Shown: positions 1-7,209, counted from the stretch's first letter. The stretch: DNA of 12,575 nucleotides from JBFWUW01 sp050247075 (GCA_050247075.1 JBFWUW010000123.1:1-12575); one strand, 5' to 3'. A program made the numbers and translations. The notes: generated by a model from the sequence alone, not told the origin.

Positions 1-1082
1 TGCAGCAGCGCGGCAATGGGCTGATCGACCTCCAAGGCGTTCTTGGAGTGCCCCTCTTTCAAATCGGAGTGCTGGTCCCATTGCACTTTGCTGTCACTAT
101 GGGTGACCTGGATGAACCGCACGCCGGATTCGGCAAACCGCCGCGCCATCAGGCACATGCGTCCGTAGTTGGCGGTGATGGGGTTGTCCAAACCGTACAT
201 GGCGTGCGTGGCGGCCGACTCGCCCGACAGGTCTTCGACCTTGGGCAACTCGCTCTGCATGCGAAAGGCCAGCTCGAACGAGTTGATGCGGGCCTCGAGC
301 GCCGGCTCGGGACCGCTGCGGGACTGATGTTCGCGGTTCGCGGCTGCCAACCGGTCAAGCTGCATACGTTGAATGTCCGCTGGCAAACTAGAATTGCTGA
401 TGTACCGCACGCGGGCTTTGTCCGACGGCACACTGGCATTGCCCAGCGGGGTGCCCTGGTAGACGGCGGGCAAAAAGGCCGAACTCCAATTGTTGATGCC
501 CCCGTGCCCCAACGTGGGGCAGATCGTCACGAAAGCTGGCAAGTTGGCGTTCTCGCTCCCCAAGCCATACGTGACCCACGAGCCAATGCTGGGCCGAATG
601 AAATTGTCGCTGCCGGTGTGCAGCTTGAGCATCGCCCCGCCGTGCGCCGGGTTGGTGCCGTGGACGGAATTCAGCACGCACAAGTCATCGACATGTTTAG
701 CGACATGAGGAAACAACTCACTGACGGGCAGCCCGCTCTCGCCATACTGCTGGAACCGCCAGGGAGACTGCAACAGATTGCCCGTCGAATTGAACTGCAC
801 CCGTGGTTTGTCGAAGGGGAGCGGTTTGCCGTTGTCGCGGGCCAGCAGCGGTTTGGGATCGAACGTATCAACCTGCGAGGGGCCGCCCACCATGAACAAG
901 AAAATGATCCGTTTGGCCCTGGCGGCAAAGTGCGGCAGCTTGGGAGCCAGCGGGTTGTTGGCGGCAGCCACGGCTTCCGCCGCGCGAGATTCGTCGGCCA
1001 ACATCGAAGACAGGGCGAGCGACCCAAAGCCGACGGCTGATCGGCGAAGGAGTTGGCGGCGGGAAAGGGAGGCGGGCAGCAT
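1..1082 (-). CDS. DUF1501 family Tat-exported protein, 3' end missing
   Basis: The visible 360 residues match the DUF1501 family (PF07394), large in Planctomycetes and related in fold to sulfatases/alkaline phosphatases; the substrate is unknown. The N-terminus is a Tat-type signal: SRRQLLRR at residues 7-14, then a hydrophobic stretch FGSLALSSML at 19-28. Family hallmarks follow: RIIFLFMVGGPSQVDTFDPK (58-77), NPAHGG (144-149) and VTHSDSKVQWDQH (326-338). The protein is probably exported folded to the periplasm or cell surface. The start at 1082 is supported by AGGAG at 1097-1093, 10 bases upstream. The family usually has about 450-490 residues, so roughly 100 C-terminal residues lie off the left edge. 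In many planctomycetes a DUF1553/PSD1-domain cytochrome-like gene precedes this family; here the upstream gene is instead a divergent DoxX gene, so this gene probably has its own promoter. Confidence 0.9.
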   Translation of the reverse strand, partial: MLPASLSRRQLLRRSAVGFGSLALSSMLADESRAAEAVAAANNPLAPKLPHFAARAKRIIFLFMVGGPSQVDTFDPKPLLARDNGKPLPFDKPRVQFNSTGNLLQSPWRFQQYGESGLPVSELFPHVAKHVDDLCVLNSVHGTNPAHGGAMLKLHTGSDNFIRPSIGSWVTYGLGSENANLPAFVTICPTLGHGGINNWSSAFLPAVYQGTPLGNASVPSDKARVRYISNSSLPADIQRMQLDRLAAANREHQSRSGPEPALEARINSFELAFRMQSELPKVEDLSGESAATHAMYGLDNPITANYGRMCLMARRFAESGVRFIQVTHSDSKVQWDQHSDLKEGHSKNALEVDQPIAALL

Positions 1083-1161
1083 GGCGGGATTGCTCCTAAG
1101 ATGAAAGCAACATAGGCCAACATAGCCGATATCGCCAAGACTCGCGGGATGCAATTGCCCT

Positions 1162-1167
1162 ATTATA
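1162..1167 (-). promoter_or_regulatory. Possible -10 box for the DUF1501 gene
   Basis: Read on the minus strand this is a perfect TATAAT in an AT-rich island within GC-rich DNA, about 80 bases upstream of the start codon at 1082. I see no good -35 hexamer at 16-18 bases, so the call rests on the -10 match and position only. Confidence 0.3.
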
Positions 1168-1224
1168 ACCTGAAAAACCAACCGCGGGATGAGGTGAAAT
1201 GGACTTTCAACCGCCGGTCACTTC

Positions 1225-1263
1225 CCCGCGAAGGGTTGATCGGCGTTGGAAACGCCTCCTACA
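1225..1263 (-). repeat. Dispersed 25-bp hairpin repeat with leader, upstream of the DoxX gene
   Basis: Bases 1239-1263 are a reverse-complement copy of the 25-bp unit clustered at 5294-5422. The core GGCGTT-GGA-AACGCC is a perfect 6-bp stem with a 3-base loop, flanked by AT on one side and TCCTACA on the other. The preceding 14 bases (CCCGCGAAGGGTTG) are also shared with the copy at 1816-1842; the two 27-base segments differ at one position. The rest of the 319-base divergent gap (1083-1401) shows nothing else I can name. Confidence 0.75.
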
Positions 1264-1401
1264 AGTTGGACGAAGCGATTCCGTTGCCGATGACTGACGG
1301 CATGGCCAACCGCGAGGTTTTGCGAGAGAATCGAATAGGTTGCGGTGGACGATCATTGGATCCAAACCCGCGAGTTCAACGTCAACGACCGGAGAGAAGC
1401 C

Positions 1402-1830
1402 ATGACTAGACGAGACTGGGGGACATCTTTCGGCCTGTTGCTGGCGCGGGTGGCGTTTGGATGCTTCATGCTGGTGCATGGCGTGCCAAAGCTGACGGGT
1501 TTTGGCGAATTGGCCAACAAGTTTCCCGACCCGCTTGGAATGGGGAGCCGGCTCAGCCTGATGGCAGCGATAGGTGCCGAGGTTGGTTGTTCTGTCCTGC
1601 TTATTCTGGGGTTAGGCACGCGGCTGGCGGCGCTTCCGCTGGCCTTTACGATGATCGTGGCCTTGTTCTTGGTTCACGGGGCCGAAGGCTGGCAGAAGCA
1701 AGAAATGGCCGCGCTCTATCTGGCCGTGTACGCGACACTGGTCTTTACCGGTCCGGGAAAGTTCTCCGTCGATCATTGCCTGTGGGGCCGCAAGGGGAAT
1801 GCGTCCGATGACGTTCCCGCGAAGGGTTGA
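1402..1830 (+). CDS. DoxX family membrane protein
   Basis: This is a 142-residue DoxX-family (PF07681) inner-membrane protein. Four hydrophobic helices can be placed at about 10-29, 52-71, 74-93 and 102-117. The family signature in helix 1 and its loop is visible as ARVAFGCFMLVHGVPKLTGFG (residues 15-35, with HG and K conserved in the family). Family members are linked to thiosulfate:quinone oxidoreductase-like or redox roles in some organisms, but most are uncharacterised and I assign no reaction. The start is set by GGAGAG at 1391-1396, 6 bases before the ATG; an in-frame ATG at 1345 lacks this support and adds 19 polar residues. The last codons and the TGA stop lie inside a copy of a dispersed repeat (1816-1842), so the tail DVPAKG may be repeat-derived. 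The gene is divergent from DUF1501 and convergent with the DUF6868-like gene. Confidence 0.85.
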   Translation: MTRRDWGTSFGLLLARVAFGCFMLVHGVPKLTGFGELANKFPDPLGMGSRLSLMAAIGAEVGCSVLLILGLGTRLAALPLAFTMIVALFLVHGAEGWQKQEMAALYLAVYATLVFTGPGKFSVDHCLWGRKGNASDDVPAKG

Positions 1831-1842
1831 TCGGTGTTGGAA
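1816..1842. repeat. Second copy of the 27-bp repeat, overlapping the DoxX stop codon
   Basis: The segment matches 1225-1251 at 26 of 27 positions. It then diverges, and the hairpin right arm is degraded (ATTGCC in place of AACGCC), so it reads as a truncated copy. It contains the TGA stop of the DoxX gene. The two copies form direct repeats 591 bases apart around that gene. Confidence 0.7.
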
Positions 1843-1862
1843 TTGCCTTGCGCCGCGGCATT

Positions 1863-1922
1863 GGTGGGACATCGCGGCCAAGCCGTATTCGAATAGAAGT
1901 ACCGATGGCCGCTTGTCCCACC
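1863..1922. terminator. Stem-loop between convergent genes, possible bidirectional terminator
   Basis: The arms GGTGGGACATCGCGGCC (1863-1879) and GGCCGCTTGTCCCACC (1907-1922) pair with a small internal irregularity, closing a loop of 27 bases with TTCGAA near its centre. The structure fills the gap between the DoxX stop (1830) and the DUF6868-like stop (1923-1925). The position fits termination of both genes; there is no long T run on either side. A mobile palindromic repeat is the other possibility. Confidence 0.5.
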
Positions 1923-2201
1923 CTACTGTTTTGCCCCCCGCCAGATTACCAGCCGGATTGCGGCCCAAGGCAACAGGAAGAATAGGAGCACAATCAGTTT
2001 GGCGGCGATCATGGCCACGTAGATGATCAGGTCCAATTCGTGCGGCGACAAGCCAAAGAGCTTGCCATGCAGTTGATGGATGAGCCCGCCCGCCAGGAAG
2101 TTCATTCCGAACCACACCAGCAGCAATAGCATTCCCAATAGCCAGCAGCGCAGCAGCACCTTGGCTATCAGGTTAAGAGACAATTTATGGGCGTCGGACA
2201 T
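1923..2201 (-). CDS. Small DUF6868-like membrane protein
   Basis: This 92-residue protein has two strong hydrophobic helices, about 18-40 (CWLLGMLLLLVWFGMNFLAG) and 57-86 (LDLIIYVAMIAAKLIVLLFF and on). Between them lies the loop HQLHGKLFGLSPHELD (42-57). The layout of helix, H-x-K-x-FGLS loop and second helix with late proline resembles the DUF6868 family of short bacterial inner-membrane proteins, whose function is unknown. The start at 2201 has GGAG at 2213-2210, 8 bases upstream, which supports it strongly. It lies 148 bases downstream of the next minus-strand gene, so it may share that transcript or have its own promoter. The family match is from memory of the motif pattern; the presence of a two-helix membrane protein is secure. 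Confidence 0.7.
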   Translation of the reverse strand: MSDAHKLSLNLIAKVLLRCWLLGMLLLLVWFGMNFLAGGLIHQLHGKLFGLSPHELDLIIYVAMIAAKLIVLLFFLLPWAAIRLVIWRGAKQ

Positions 2202-2349
2202 GGCATTTCTCCAGGGATAGGTTTACGCGTTGGCGGCTTGTTGGCTAAATGCCGGGTTGCGGCGGGGCAAAAGGCGTTTGGACATTGCCTTGGGCCCACG
2301 GTCGGGACGAACCTGTACCGTAGATCAAGCGCCGAAAGGCCGCGCGATG

Positions 2350-2733
2350 TTACGGCCCGGCTTGGCCTTGCATCACCGCCACCAGCGAGGCAGCCACAAA
2401 GGCCGCCAACATCGTGATCCATAACAGGCCGATCCAGCGGACGCCATCAAAGAAAAGGCTAGCCAGCAGGCCGGCGACCGTCGCGCAAACAAATCCAAAT
2501 GTAATGGCATCGGGCGGCAGCGAGTTGCCCGCGCCCAAGCCCGCCGCGATTCCGCCCGTCAGTATCAACAAGTCCGAAAGAAAGAATTGCAAGCCATCGG
2601 AGGAATCATCGAATTCCGTGCCAGATTCGTCATCGCGAGATATCGCGGACGTTGGCAAATCCGTTTGAATCGAGCCAAGTCTTGCCTCTTGGTTGACAGG
2701 TGAGCTAGCCGAGTTGGATTCGTCGGGCTGCAT
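2350..2733 (-). CDS. Hypothetical three-helix membrane protein
   Basis: I do not recognise the family. The 127-residue product has an acidic, serine-rich soluble N-terminus (1-48). Three hydrophobic segments follow at about 49-68 (FFLSDLLILTGGIAAGLGAG), 76-95 (ITFGFVCATVAGLLASLFFD) and 101-122 (IGLLWITMLAAFVAASLVAV). Both ends of the small membrane core are short, so it could be a subunit or accessory of a membrane complex. The start lies 12 bases after the stop of the upstream acyltransferase gene and no Shine-Dalgarno sequence is seen, which suggests co-transcription and perhaps coupled translation. Function cannot be inferred beyond that link. Continuous coding potential and clean hydrophobic periodicity make it a likely real gene. 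Confidence 0.65.
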   Translation of the reverse strand: MQPDESNSASSPVNQEARLGSIQTDLPTSAISRDDESGTEFDDSSDGLQFFLSDLLILTGGIAAGLGAGNSLPPDAITFGFVCATVAGLLASLFFDGVRWIGLLWITMLAAFVAASLVAVMQGQAGP

Positions 2734-2745
2734 GTTCGTCGGCCG

Positions 2746-3945
2746 TCAGTCTGGCTGCCCGTCGTCCGCCGCCGCCGCGCCTGTTGCCTGGAATACATCG
2801 TGCGTGACTGGTTCGTTGGGGGGAAAGAAGACGTCCTTGTTGGCCTTCAACATGGCATGGACCGGCCATAGGCGATGTTTCATATAGGCCGCCAGCGGAA
2901 ATGGCCTGGCCCCTAGCCGGGCCTTGAACTCGTAAGAGTCCTGGCCGAAAAACCCAACTTTGATGCCCCGCTCAATGGCCGTCTTCAACGAGTGGATCAC
3001 CAGATTGAAGTACGTGTGGAACTTTTCGTTCTTGGCGTAATCAAACCCAATGTACAAGTTGTGCATCACCGTATCGCCAAACAGCAGCAAGTTGGCCCCC
3101 AGCAGTTCGCCCGTCTCGCGGTCGCGGGCCACGGTCAGGCGCGATTGGTCAAAGTCCGACACGGCGGCAAAGAACTCGGCGTTGGCCCGCTCCAGCACGA
3201 AGTCGGCCCGGGCAAAGACCTGGTCGTACAATCGGGCGACCTCGGGCGCAACCTCGGCGAACGAGTCCAGCACTTGCAAGTCGATCGACTTGGCCAGGTC
3301 AATCTCTTGCCGGATGCGTTTGCGGTACTTCTTGCGGAGGGCGGCCAGGTAGTCGTCGAAAGTGGGCCAGACGATATCCAACCGCGTACCTGACCACGGG
3401 TCGTTGGCGAAAAAACCTTCCTGCTCTAGTTCGTTGGCAAAGGCCTCTACGGACGGCGGATCGAACTCCTTGAAGAAGTAGGTCTTGTCCATGCCGCCGC
3501 TGTGGACGATCTCCTCCGCCAGCTTGCGGAACACGGCCCGCTGATCCGCGGGGGGCAGGTCCGCCGCGATGTGCACGCCGCTGTCGGCATTGCTGATGGG
3601 CGAGCCGCAGATCCGCATCGGCTTCCATAAGAACTTGGGCAGCACGGAGCGCACCTTCTCGACTACTTTGCGAACCGCCGGAGGGGCACTGGCCACCGTA
3701 TCGAGCGGCAGCGTATAGGCCACCGCCACGCCCGCCACCGCACCCTGGCGGGTGGCGATCAGGTAGGTTATGTCTTGCAACATGCCGGCCCGTTCGACGG
3801 CGCGCACGAACCCGCTGCGCAAATGGGGCACGTCGCGCGGCACGAATGCATCCCATTGCGCGGCGATTGGCTCGATGCCGGTATGCGATGAGATCTGAAT
3901 CTCAACAGGCGTTGACGTATCAGTCACGAGAATGGCAACTTCCAT
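2746..3945 (-). CDS. GNAT-superfamily (FemAB/BioF2-like) acyltransferase
   Basis: The 399-residue product resembles the double-GNAT proteins of the FemAB/PF04339 and BioF2-like (PF13480) groups. These transfer acyl or aminoacyl groups, often in peptidoglycan or exopolysaccharide metabolism; the actual substrate is unknown. The N-terminal half (1-180) includes WDAFVPRDVPHLRSGFVRAV (31-50). The C-terminal half carries a basic helix RKKYRKRIRQE (204-214), the ARDRETGELLGANLLLFGD strand-turn-strand typical of GNAT folds (273-291), and the family-like block from FHTYFNLVIHSL (309-320) to GFFGQDSYEFKARLG (331-345). I chose the ATG at 3945 because the open frame continues to 4113 only through palindromic repeat DNA. 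That extension gives the proline/glycine-rich peptide typical of translated repeats (PGTPGEGWGEG, GPHPGPLPKGEG). No Shine-Dalgarno sequence is visible. A small membrane protein gene follows 12 bases downstream. Confidence 0.75.
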   Translation of the reverse strand: MEVAILVTDTSTPVEIQISSHTGIEPIAAQWDAFVPRDVPHLRSGFVRAVERAGMLQDITYLIATRQGAVAGVAVAYTLPLDTVASAPPAVRKVVEKVRSVLPKFLWKPMRICGSPISNADSGVHIAADLPPADQRAVFRKLAEEIVHSGGMDKTYFFKEFDPPSVEAFANELEQEGFFANDPWSGTRLDIVWPTFDDYLAALRKKYRKRIRQEIDLAKSIDLQVLDSFAEVAPEVARLYDQVFARADFVLERANAEFFAAVSDFDQSRLTVARDRETGELLGANLLLFGDTVMHNLYIGFDYAKNEKFHTYFNLVIHSLKTAIERGIKVGFFGQDSYEFKARLGARPFPLAAYMKHRLWPVHAMLKANKDVFFPPNEPVTHDVFQATGAAAADDGQPD

Positions 3946-4006
3946 GGGTTTATGGGCCGAAACCACCGGCAAGGATCCGATACGAAAGAACTTCCTCTTG
4001 CGAACT

Positions 4007-4107
4007 CCCTCTCCCTTTGGGAGAGGGCCGGGGTGAGGGCCGGCTGATGGCGTCCATTTCGCCACATCCCCCTCTCCCCAACCCTCTCCCGGAGTACCGG
4101 GAGAGGG
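4007..4107. repeat. Pair of inverted GC-rich palindromes (intergenic repeat family)
   Basis: Hairpin A spans 4007-4027: CCCTCTCCC, TTT, GGGAGAGGG, followed by CCGGGGTGAGGG. Hairpin B spans 4082-4107 with 11-base arms CCCTCTCCCGG and CCGGGAGAGGG around AGTA, and is preceded by an inverted version of the same GC-rich tail. The two units face each other. Related units lie at 11426-11466, 11741-11781 and 12309-12349. They sit upstream of both divergent genes, so they are not simple terminators for either. The rest of the 3946-4249 gap shows nothing else I can name. Confidence 0.8.
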
Positions 4108-4249
4108 AGCCAAACGGGGAAGTTATTTCGTACCGAATCCCAAGTCAGAATATCGCGGCGCGGCACCGGGAGCAAACAGGAGCAAATCGGATCGGCGGGC
4201 CAAAGCACGGTTGACGCCAACGCCCGCCAAGGCCACGATTGTCATTCTT

Positions 4250-5290
4250 ATGGCACACGCACTCATTACCGGCGCTACGGGTTTCATCGGACCGCATCTG
4301 GCGGAACGGCTGCTGCAACGCGGCGACCGCGTGACCTGCCTGGTCCGCAAGTCGTCGAATGTCGAGCGGCTGAAAGAGTTGGGCGTGGAGTTTGCCCAGT
4401 CCGACGTGACCGACCCTGCGCTGGCCACGGCATTGCCGAGCGTCGATGTGGTCTATCACCTGGCGGGGCTGGTGAAGGCCCTGCGGCCGGCGGAACTGCT
4501 GCGGGTCAACGAAGGCGGAACGCGCAATCTGGCGGCGGCATTGGCCGCTCAAACCCAGCCGCCGGTGTTGGTTGTGGTGTCGTCGCTGGCGGCGGCCGGC
4601 ACCGCGCCCGACGGCCCAGCGGGCCGCGCCCGCGTGGAGGTCGATCCCCCGTCGCCCGTCTCGCATTACGGACGCAGCAAAAGGGCTGCCGAGGTAGCGG
4701 CCGCCGAATTTGCCGACCGGCTGCCGATTACCATCGTGAGGCCGCCGATTGTCTTTGGAGAGGGCGACCGCGAAGTCTTGCAGATGATTCAACCTATCGC
4801 CCGATTCGGGCTGCACATGGTGCCGGGCTACACCACGCGGCGATTCTCGTTAGTCCACGCGGGCGACCTGGCGCACGGTTTGATCCAGGCGGCGGAGCGC
4901 GGCACGCGGCTCTCCTCAAGGGGCAAGGAGAGCGAAACTGGCGGCATTCAAGATTTGGGACAAGGTGTCTATTTTATTGCCGCCGCCGAACAGCCGACGT
5001 ATGCCGAGCTAGGGCAGATCATCGCCACGGCGCTGGGCAAACGCTGGTATCGAGCGGTTCGCTCGCCCGAGTTTGTCTCTTGGATGGCCGGCGGTGGCGC
5101 GCAGTTGGTATCCAAGGTGCGAGGCAAACCGGGCATTCTCAACCTCGACAAAGTGACCGAAGCGGTCGCCGGCTCATGGATCTGCGATATCGGCAAGGCT
5201 CGCCAAGAGTTGGATTATCAACCCTCCGCGCCGGTCCAACAGCAGATGGACCAAACCGTGGCCTGGTACCGCGAGCGGAAGTGGTTGTGA
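4250..5290 (+). CDS. NAD(P)-dependent epimerase/dehydratase (extended SDR)
   Basis: The 346-residue product is an extended short-chain dehydrogenase/reductase. A Rossmann motif GATGFIG (8-14) opens the protein, preceded by the first beta strand HALIT. DVVYHLAG (66-73) is the conserved NAD-binding strand after the acidic D52. Catalytic residues are visible as S111/S112 in VVSSLAAAG and the YxxxK pair Y140 and K144 in HYGRSKRAAE. IVRPPIVFGEGD is the usual segment after the active site. The C-terminal part ends in AWYRERKWL. Family members act on nucleotide sugars, flavonoids, sterols or other alcohols; the substrate here is not determined. The ATG at 4250 fits because the GATG motif normally begins within the first ten residues; an in-frame TTG at 4211 would add 13 residues. 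The gene is monocistronic and convergent with ptsI. Confidence 0.88.
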   Translation: MAHALITGATGFIGPHLAERLLQRGDRVTCLVRKSSNVERLKELGVEFAQSDVTDPALATALPSVDVVYHLAGLVKALRPAELLRVNEGGTRNLAAALAAQTQPPVLVVVSSLAAAGTAPDGPAGRARVEVDPPSPVSHYGRSKRAAEVAAAEFADRLPITIVRPPIVFGEGDREVLQMIQPIARFGLHMVPGYTTRRFSLVHAGDLAHGLIQAAERGTRLSSRGKESETGGIQDLGQGVYFIAAAEQPTYAELGQIIATALGKRWYRAVRSPEFVSWMAGGGAQLVSKVRGKPGILNLDKVTEAVAGSWICDIGKARQELDYQPSAPVQQQMDQTVAWYRERKWL

Positions 5291-5293
5291 TAC

Positions 5294-5422
5294 TGTAGGG
5301 GGCGATTCCATCGCCGATTTGTAGGAGGCGTTTCTAACGCCGATGCGGGCTGTAGGAGGCGTTTCTTACGCCGATGAGGGCGTGTTATGCCAATCGAATC
5401 GGCGATGGAATCGCCTCCTACA
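5294..5422. repeat. Cluster of four 25-bp hairpin repeats
   Basis: Three direct copies lie at 5294-5318, 5320-5344 and 5351-5375, and one inverted copy at 5398-5422. Each is TGTAGGRG, a hairpin, then GAT. The cores are GGCGAT-TCC-ATCGCC, GGCGTT-TCT-AACGCC, GGCGTTTCTTACGCC and (inverted) GGCGAT-GGA-ATCGCC. The AT/AT and TT/AA versions change both arms together, so the stem is kept. Copies 1 and 4 can also pair with each other over about 100 bases. The cluster fills the convergent gap between the epimerase and ptsI, a position that fits a transcription-ending or RNA-stabilising role. Confidence 0.85.
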
Positions 5423-5448
5423 AGAAACAAGCCCGCTACACACCGCCG

Positions 5449-7209
5449 TCACGCCGTGTCCAGCATCTGCAAGTTTGGTGCGATGCGGTCGAGTTGCTGG
5501 GTCATGAACCGCCGCACGCGGTCGGTCGTGGTCAGCTTCAAGGCGTGACGCAAAATGCGGCGGCATTCGCGTACGGTCAGGTGGCTGCAAAGTTCTTTTT
5601 GCGTGGGAATAAACGCCGGGCTCATGCTAAAGCTGCGCAGCCCCATGGCAAACAACAGCACGAAGGCCCGCGGCCGGGCGGCCATTTCACCGCACAGTGT
5701 GACAGGCTTGCCGGCCTTGTTGCAGGCTTTGATGACATTGGTCAGCACGCGCAGCACCGGCGGGCTAAGGGGCTGGCAGAGGTGGCTGACCTTGGGATTG
5801 TCGCGGTCGGCGGCCATGAGGTATTGCACCAGGTCGTTCGAGCCGATGGAGACAAAGTCCACCACCTCCAGCAGTGCCTCGATGGAAACGGCCGCGGCGG
5901 GCACCTCCAGCATCAGCCCCATCAAGACCTTGCCGCAGGGCGTGCCATGTTCCTGCAATTGCCGATAGGCACGGCGGACCATGCCCCGTACACGCCGCAT
6001 TTCCTCCAGCGTGGTAATCATGGGAAACATCAGCCGCACGTTCTTTTCCACGCCTTCCTCAGGGGCGGCGGCCCGCAACACCGCGCGAATCTGCGTGGCG
6101 AAGAACTCTGGATGCTCAAACGACAGCCGAATGCTGCGCCAACCCATGAAGGGGTTGGCCTCGCGGCTGTGCCCCAGGTAGGGAATGGTCTTGTCGCCAC
6201 CCAGGTCGAGCGTGCGAATGGTGACTTTTCCGCCCGGACAAGCCGCGATGATCTGCCGGTAGACGGCCAGTTGTTCTTCTTCGTCGGGGACGGTGGGATG
6301 CGTCAGAAACAGGTACTCGGTGCGGTACAGGCCAACCCCGCCCGCACCCATGCGCGTGGCGGCTTGGGCGTCGGAAAGATTGTTGATGTTGCAAAACAGT
6401 TCCACCGGCACGCCATCGCGCGAGACGGCCGGGGCGTCGCGGTTTTCGGCCAGTTGGTCTTTGAGGTCGCAAAACTCGCGCTGCAGCTTGCGGTAAGCGC
6501 TTTCAATCTCCGGTGGCGGATTGATGAGCACATGCCCTTCACGGCCGTCGACCACCACGATATCGCCGTTATGCACGCGCTGCACGATCTGCCGCACGCC
6601 CGACACCGCCGGAATGCCGCGGCTGCGGGCCAGAATGGCGGCATGGCTGGTCTGCCCGCCGCTTTGCGTGACGATGCCGGCCACCTCTCGGTCGCCCAGC
6701 GTAACGGCCTGTGAGGGGAGCAACTCGTCCACCACCAGAATCAACGGGCCGGTGATCGACGCCGCGCCAGGCTGCAAGACTTCCGACAAATGGCCGCTGA
6801 GCCGGATGATGACATCGCGGACGTCGGCTAGCCGCTCCAGCAGGTATTCATCCTTGGTGCGGGCGAACAGCGACGTGTACTCATTCAGCACCAAGTGCAG
6901 CGCGGCCTGCGCCGACTGCCGCTGCTTGATGACGCAGTCGCGCACCTTGGCGGTAAAGGCCGGGTCATGCAGGATGGTCTCGTGCGCTAAGAATATGGCC
7001 GCTTCGTCGCGGCCGACCTGGGAGGCAACCTTTTCGTAGAGCGCGTGGAGATCGGCAGCCGTTTTTTCACGGGCTTGCTCGAAGCGTTCCAATTCGGCAA
7101 CGACCTCATCTTCGCCCAAGCCCGCCGTTTGCGGGCCGACGAAAATCTCGTGAATGCAATATGCCGTGCCGACGGCGACGCCCGGTGAAACGGGAATGCC
7201 TATTTCCAT
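5449..7209 (-). CDS. ptsI: Phosphoenolpyruvate-protein phosphotransferase (PTS enzyme I)
   Basis: The 586-residue product is close to the usual 570-590 of enzyme I. This cytoplasmic enzyme autophosphorylates from phosphoenolpyruvate and passes the phosphate to HPr. The HPr-binding N-terminal domain covers about 3-125 (start GIPVSPGVAVGTA). The phosphohistidine domain carries GGQTSHAAILARSRGIPA with active H189. The C-terminal PEP-binding barrel shows GLYRTEYLFL (R296), TIRTLDLGGDK (R332), GLMLEVPAAA (E435), VSIGSNDLVQY (D459) and CGEMAARP (C506), matching known substrate, metal and acid/base residues. All key residues are present, so it should be active. No HPr, EIIA or permease gene is adjacent. 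The gene follows the DUF1598 gene by 98 bases on the same strand; no Shine-Dalgarno sequence is visible before the ATG. Confidence 0.95.
   Translation of the reverse strand: MEIGIPVSPGVAVGTAYCIHEIFVGPQTAGLGEDEVVAELERFEQAREKTAADLHALYEKVASQVGRDEAAIFLAHETILHDPAFTAKVRDCVIKQRQSAQAALHLVLNEYTSLFARTKDEYLLERLADVRDVIIRLSGHLSEVLQPGAASITGPLILVVDELLPSQAVTLGDREVAGIVTQSGGQTSHAAILARSRGIPAVSGVRQIVQRVHNGDIVVVDGREGHVLINPPPEIESAYRKLQREFCDLKDQLAENRDAPAVSRDGVPVELFCNINNLSDAQAATRMGAGGVGLYRTEYLFLTHPTVPDEEEQLAVYRQIIAACPGGKVTIRTLDLGGDKTIPYLGHSREANPFMGWRSIRLSFEHPEFFATQIRAVLRAAAPEEGVEKNVRLMFPMITTLEEMRRVRGMVRRAYRQLQEHGTPCGKVLMGLMLEVPAAAVSIEALLEVVDFVSIGSNDLVQYLMAADRDNPKVSHLCQPLSPPVLRVLTNVIKACNKAGKPVTLCGEMAARPRAFVLLFAMGLRSFSMSPAFIPTQKELCSHLTVRECRRILRHALKLTTTDRVRRFMTQQLDRIAPNLQMLDTA

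Noticed and set aside
48..1040. Plus-strand open frame of 330 codons
   Set aside because: It is antisense to the DUF1501 gene, which has a Tat signal, a ribosome site and family motifs. The plus-strand product resembles nothing.
671..1138. Minus-strand open frame overlapping the start of the DUF1501 gene
   Set aside because: It is the wrong frame on the same strand; the DUF1501 frame explains the region fully.
1149..1409. Plus-strand open frame of 86 codons before the DoxX gene
   Set aside because: It spans the 25-bp hairpin repeat, has no ribosome site or recognisable domain, and overlaps the supported DoxX start.
4007..4107. Reading the paired palindromes as ordinary terminators
   Set aside because: Both neighbouring genes start here and point away, so neither transcript ends at this site; a dispersed repeat is the simpler reading.
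4145..4816. Minus-strand open frame of 223 codons
   Set aside because: It is antisense to the epimerase gene, whose Rossmann and YxxxK motifs are clear.
5374..6714. Long plus-strand open frame of 446 codons
   Set aside because: It lies antisense to ptsI, whose product has every family motif. The antisense product is histidine- and arginine-rich with no recognisable domain, as expected for a shadow in GC-rich DNA.
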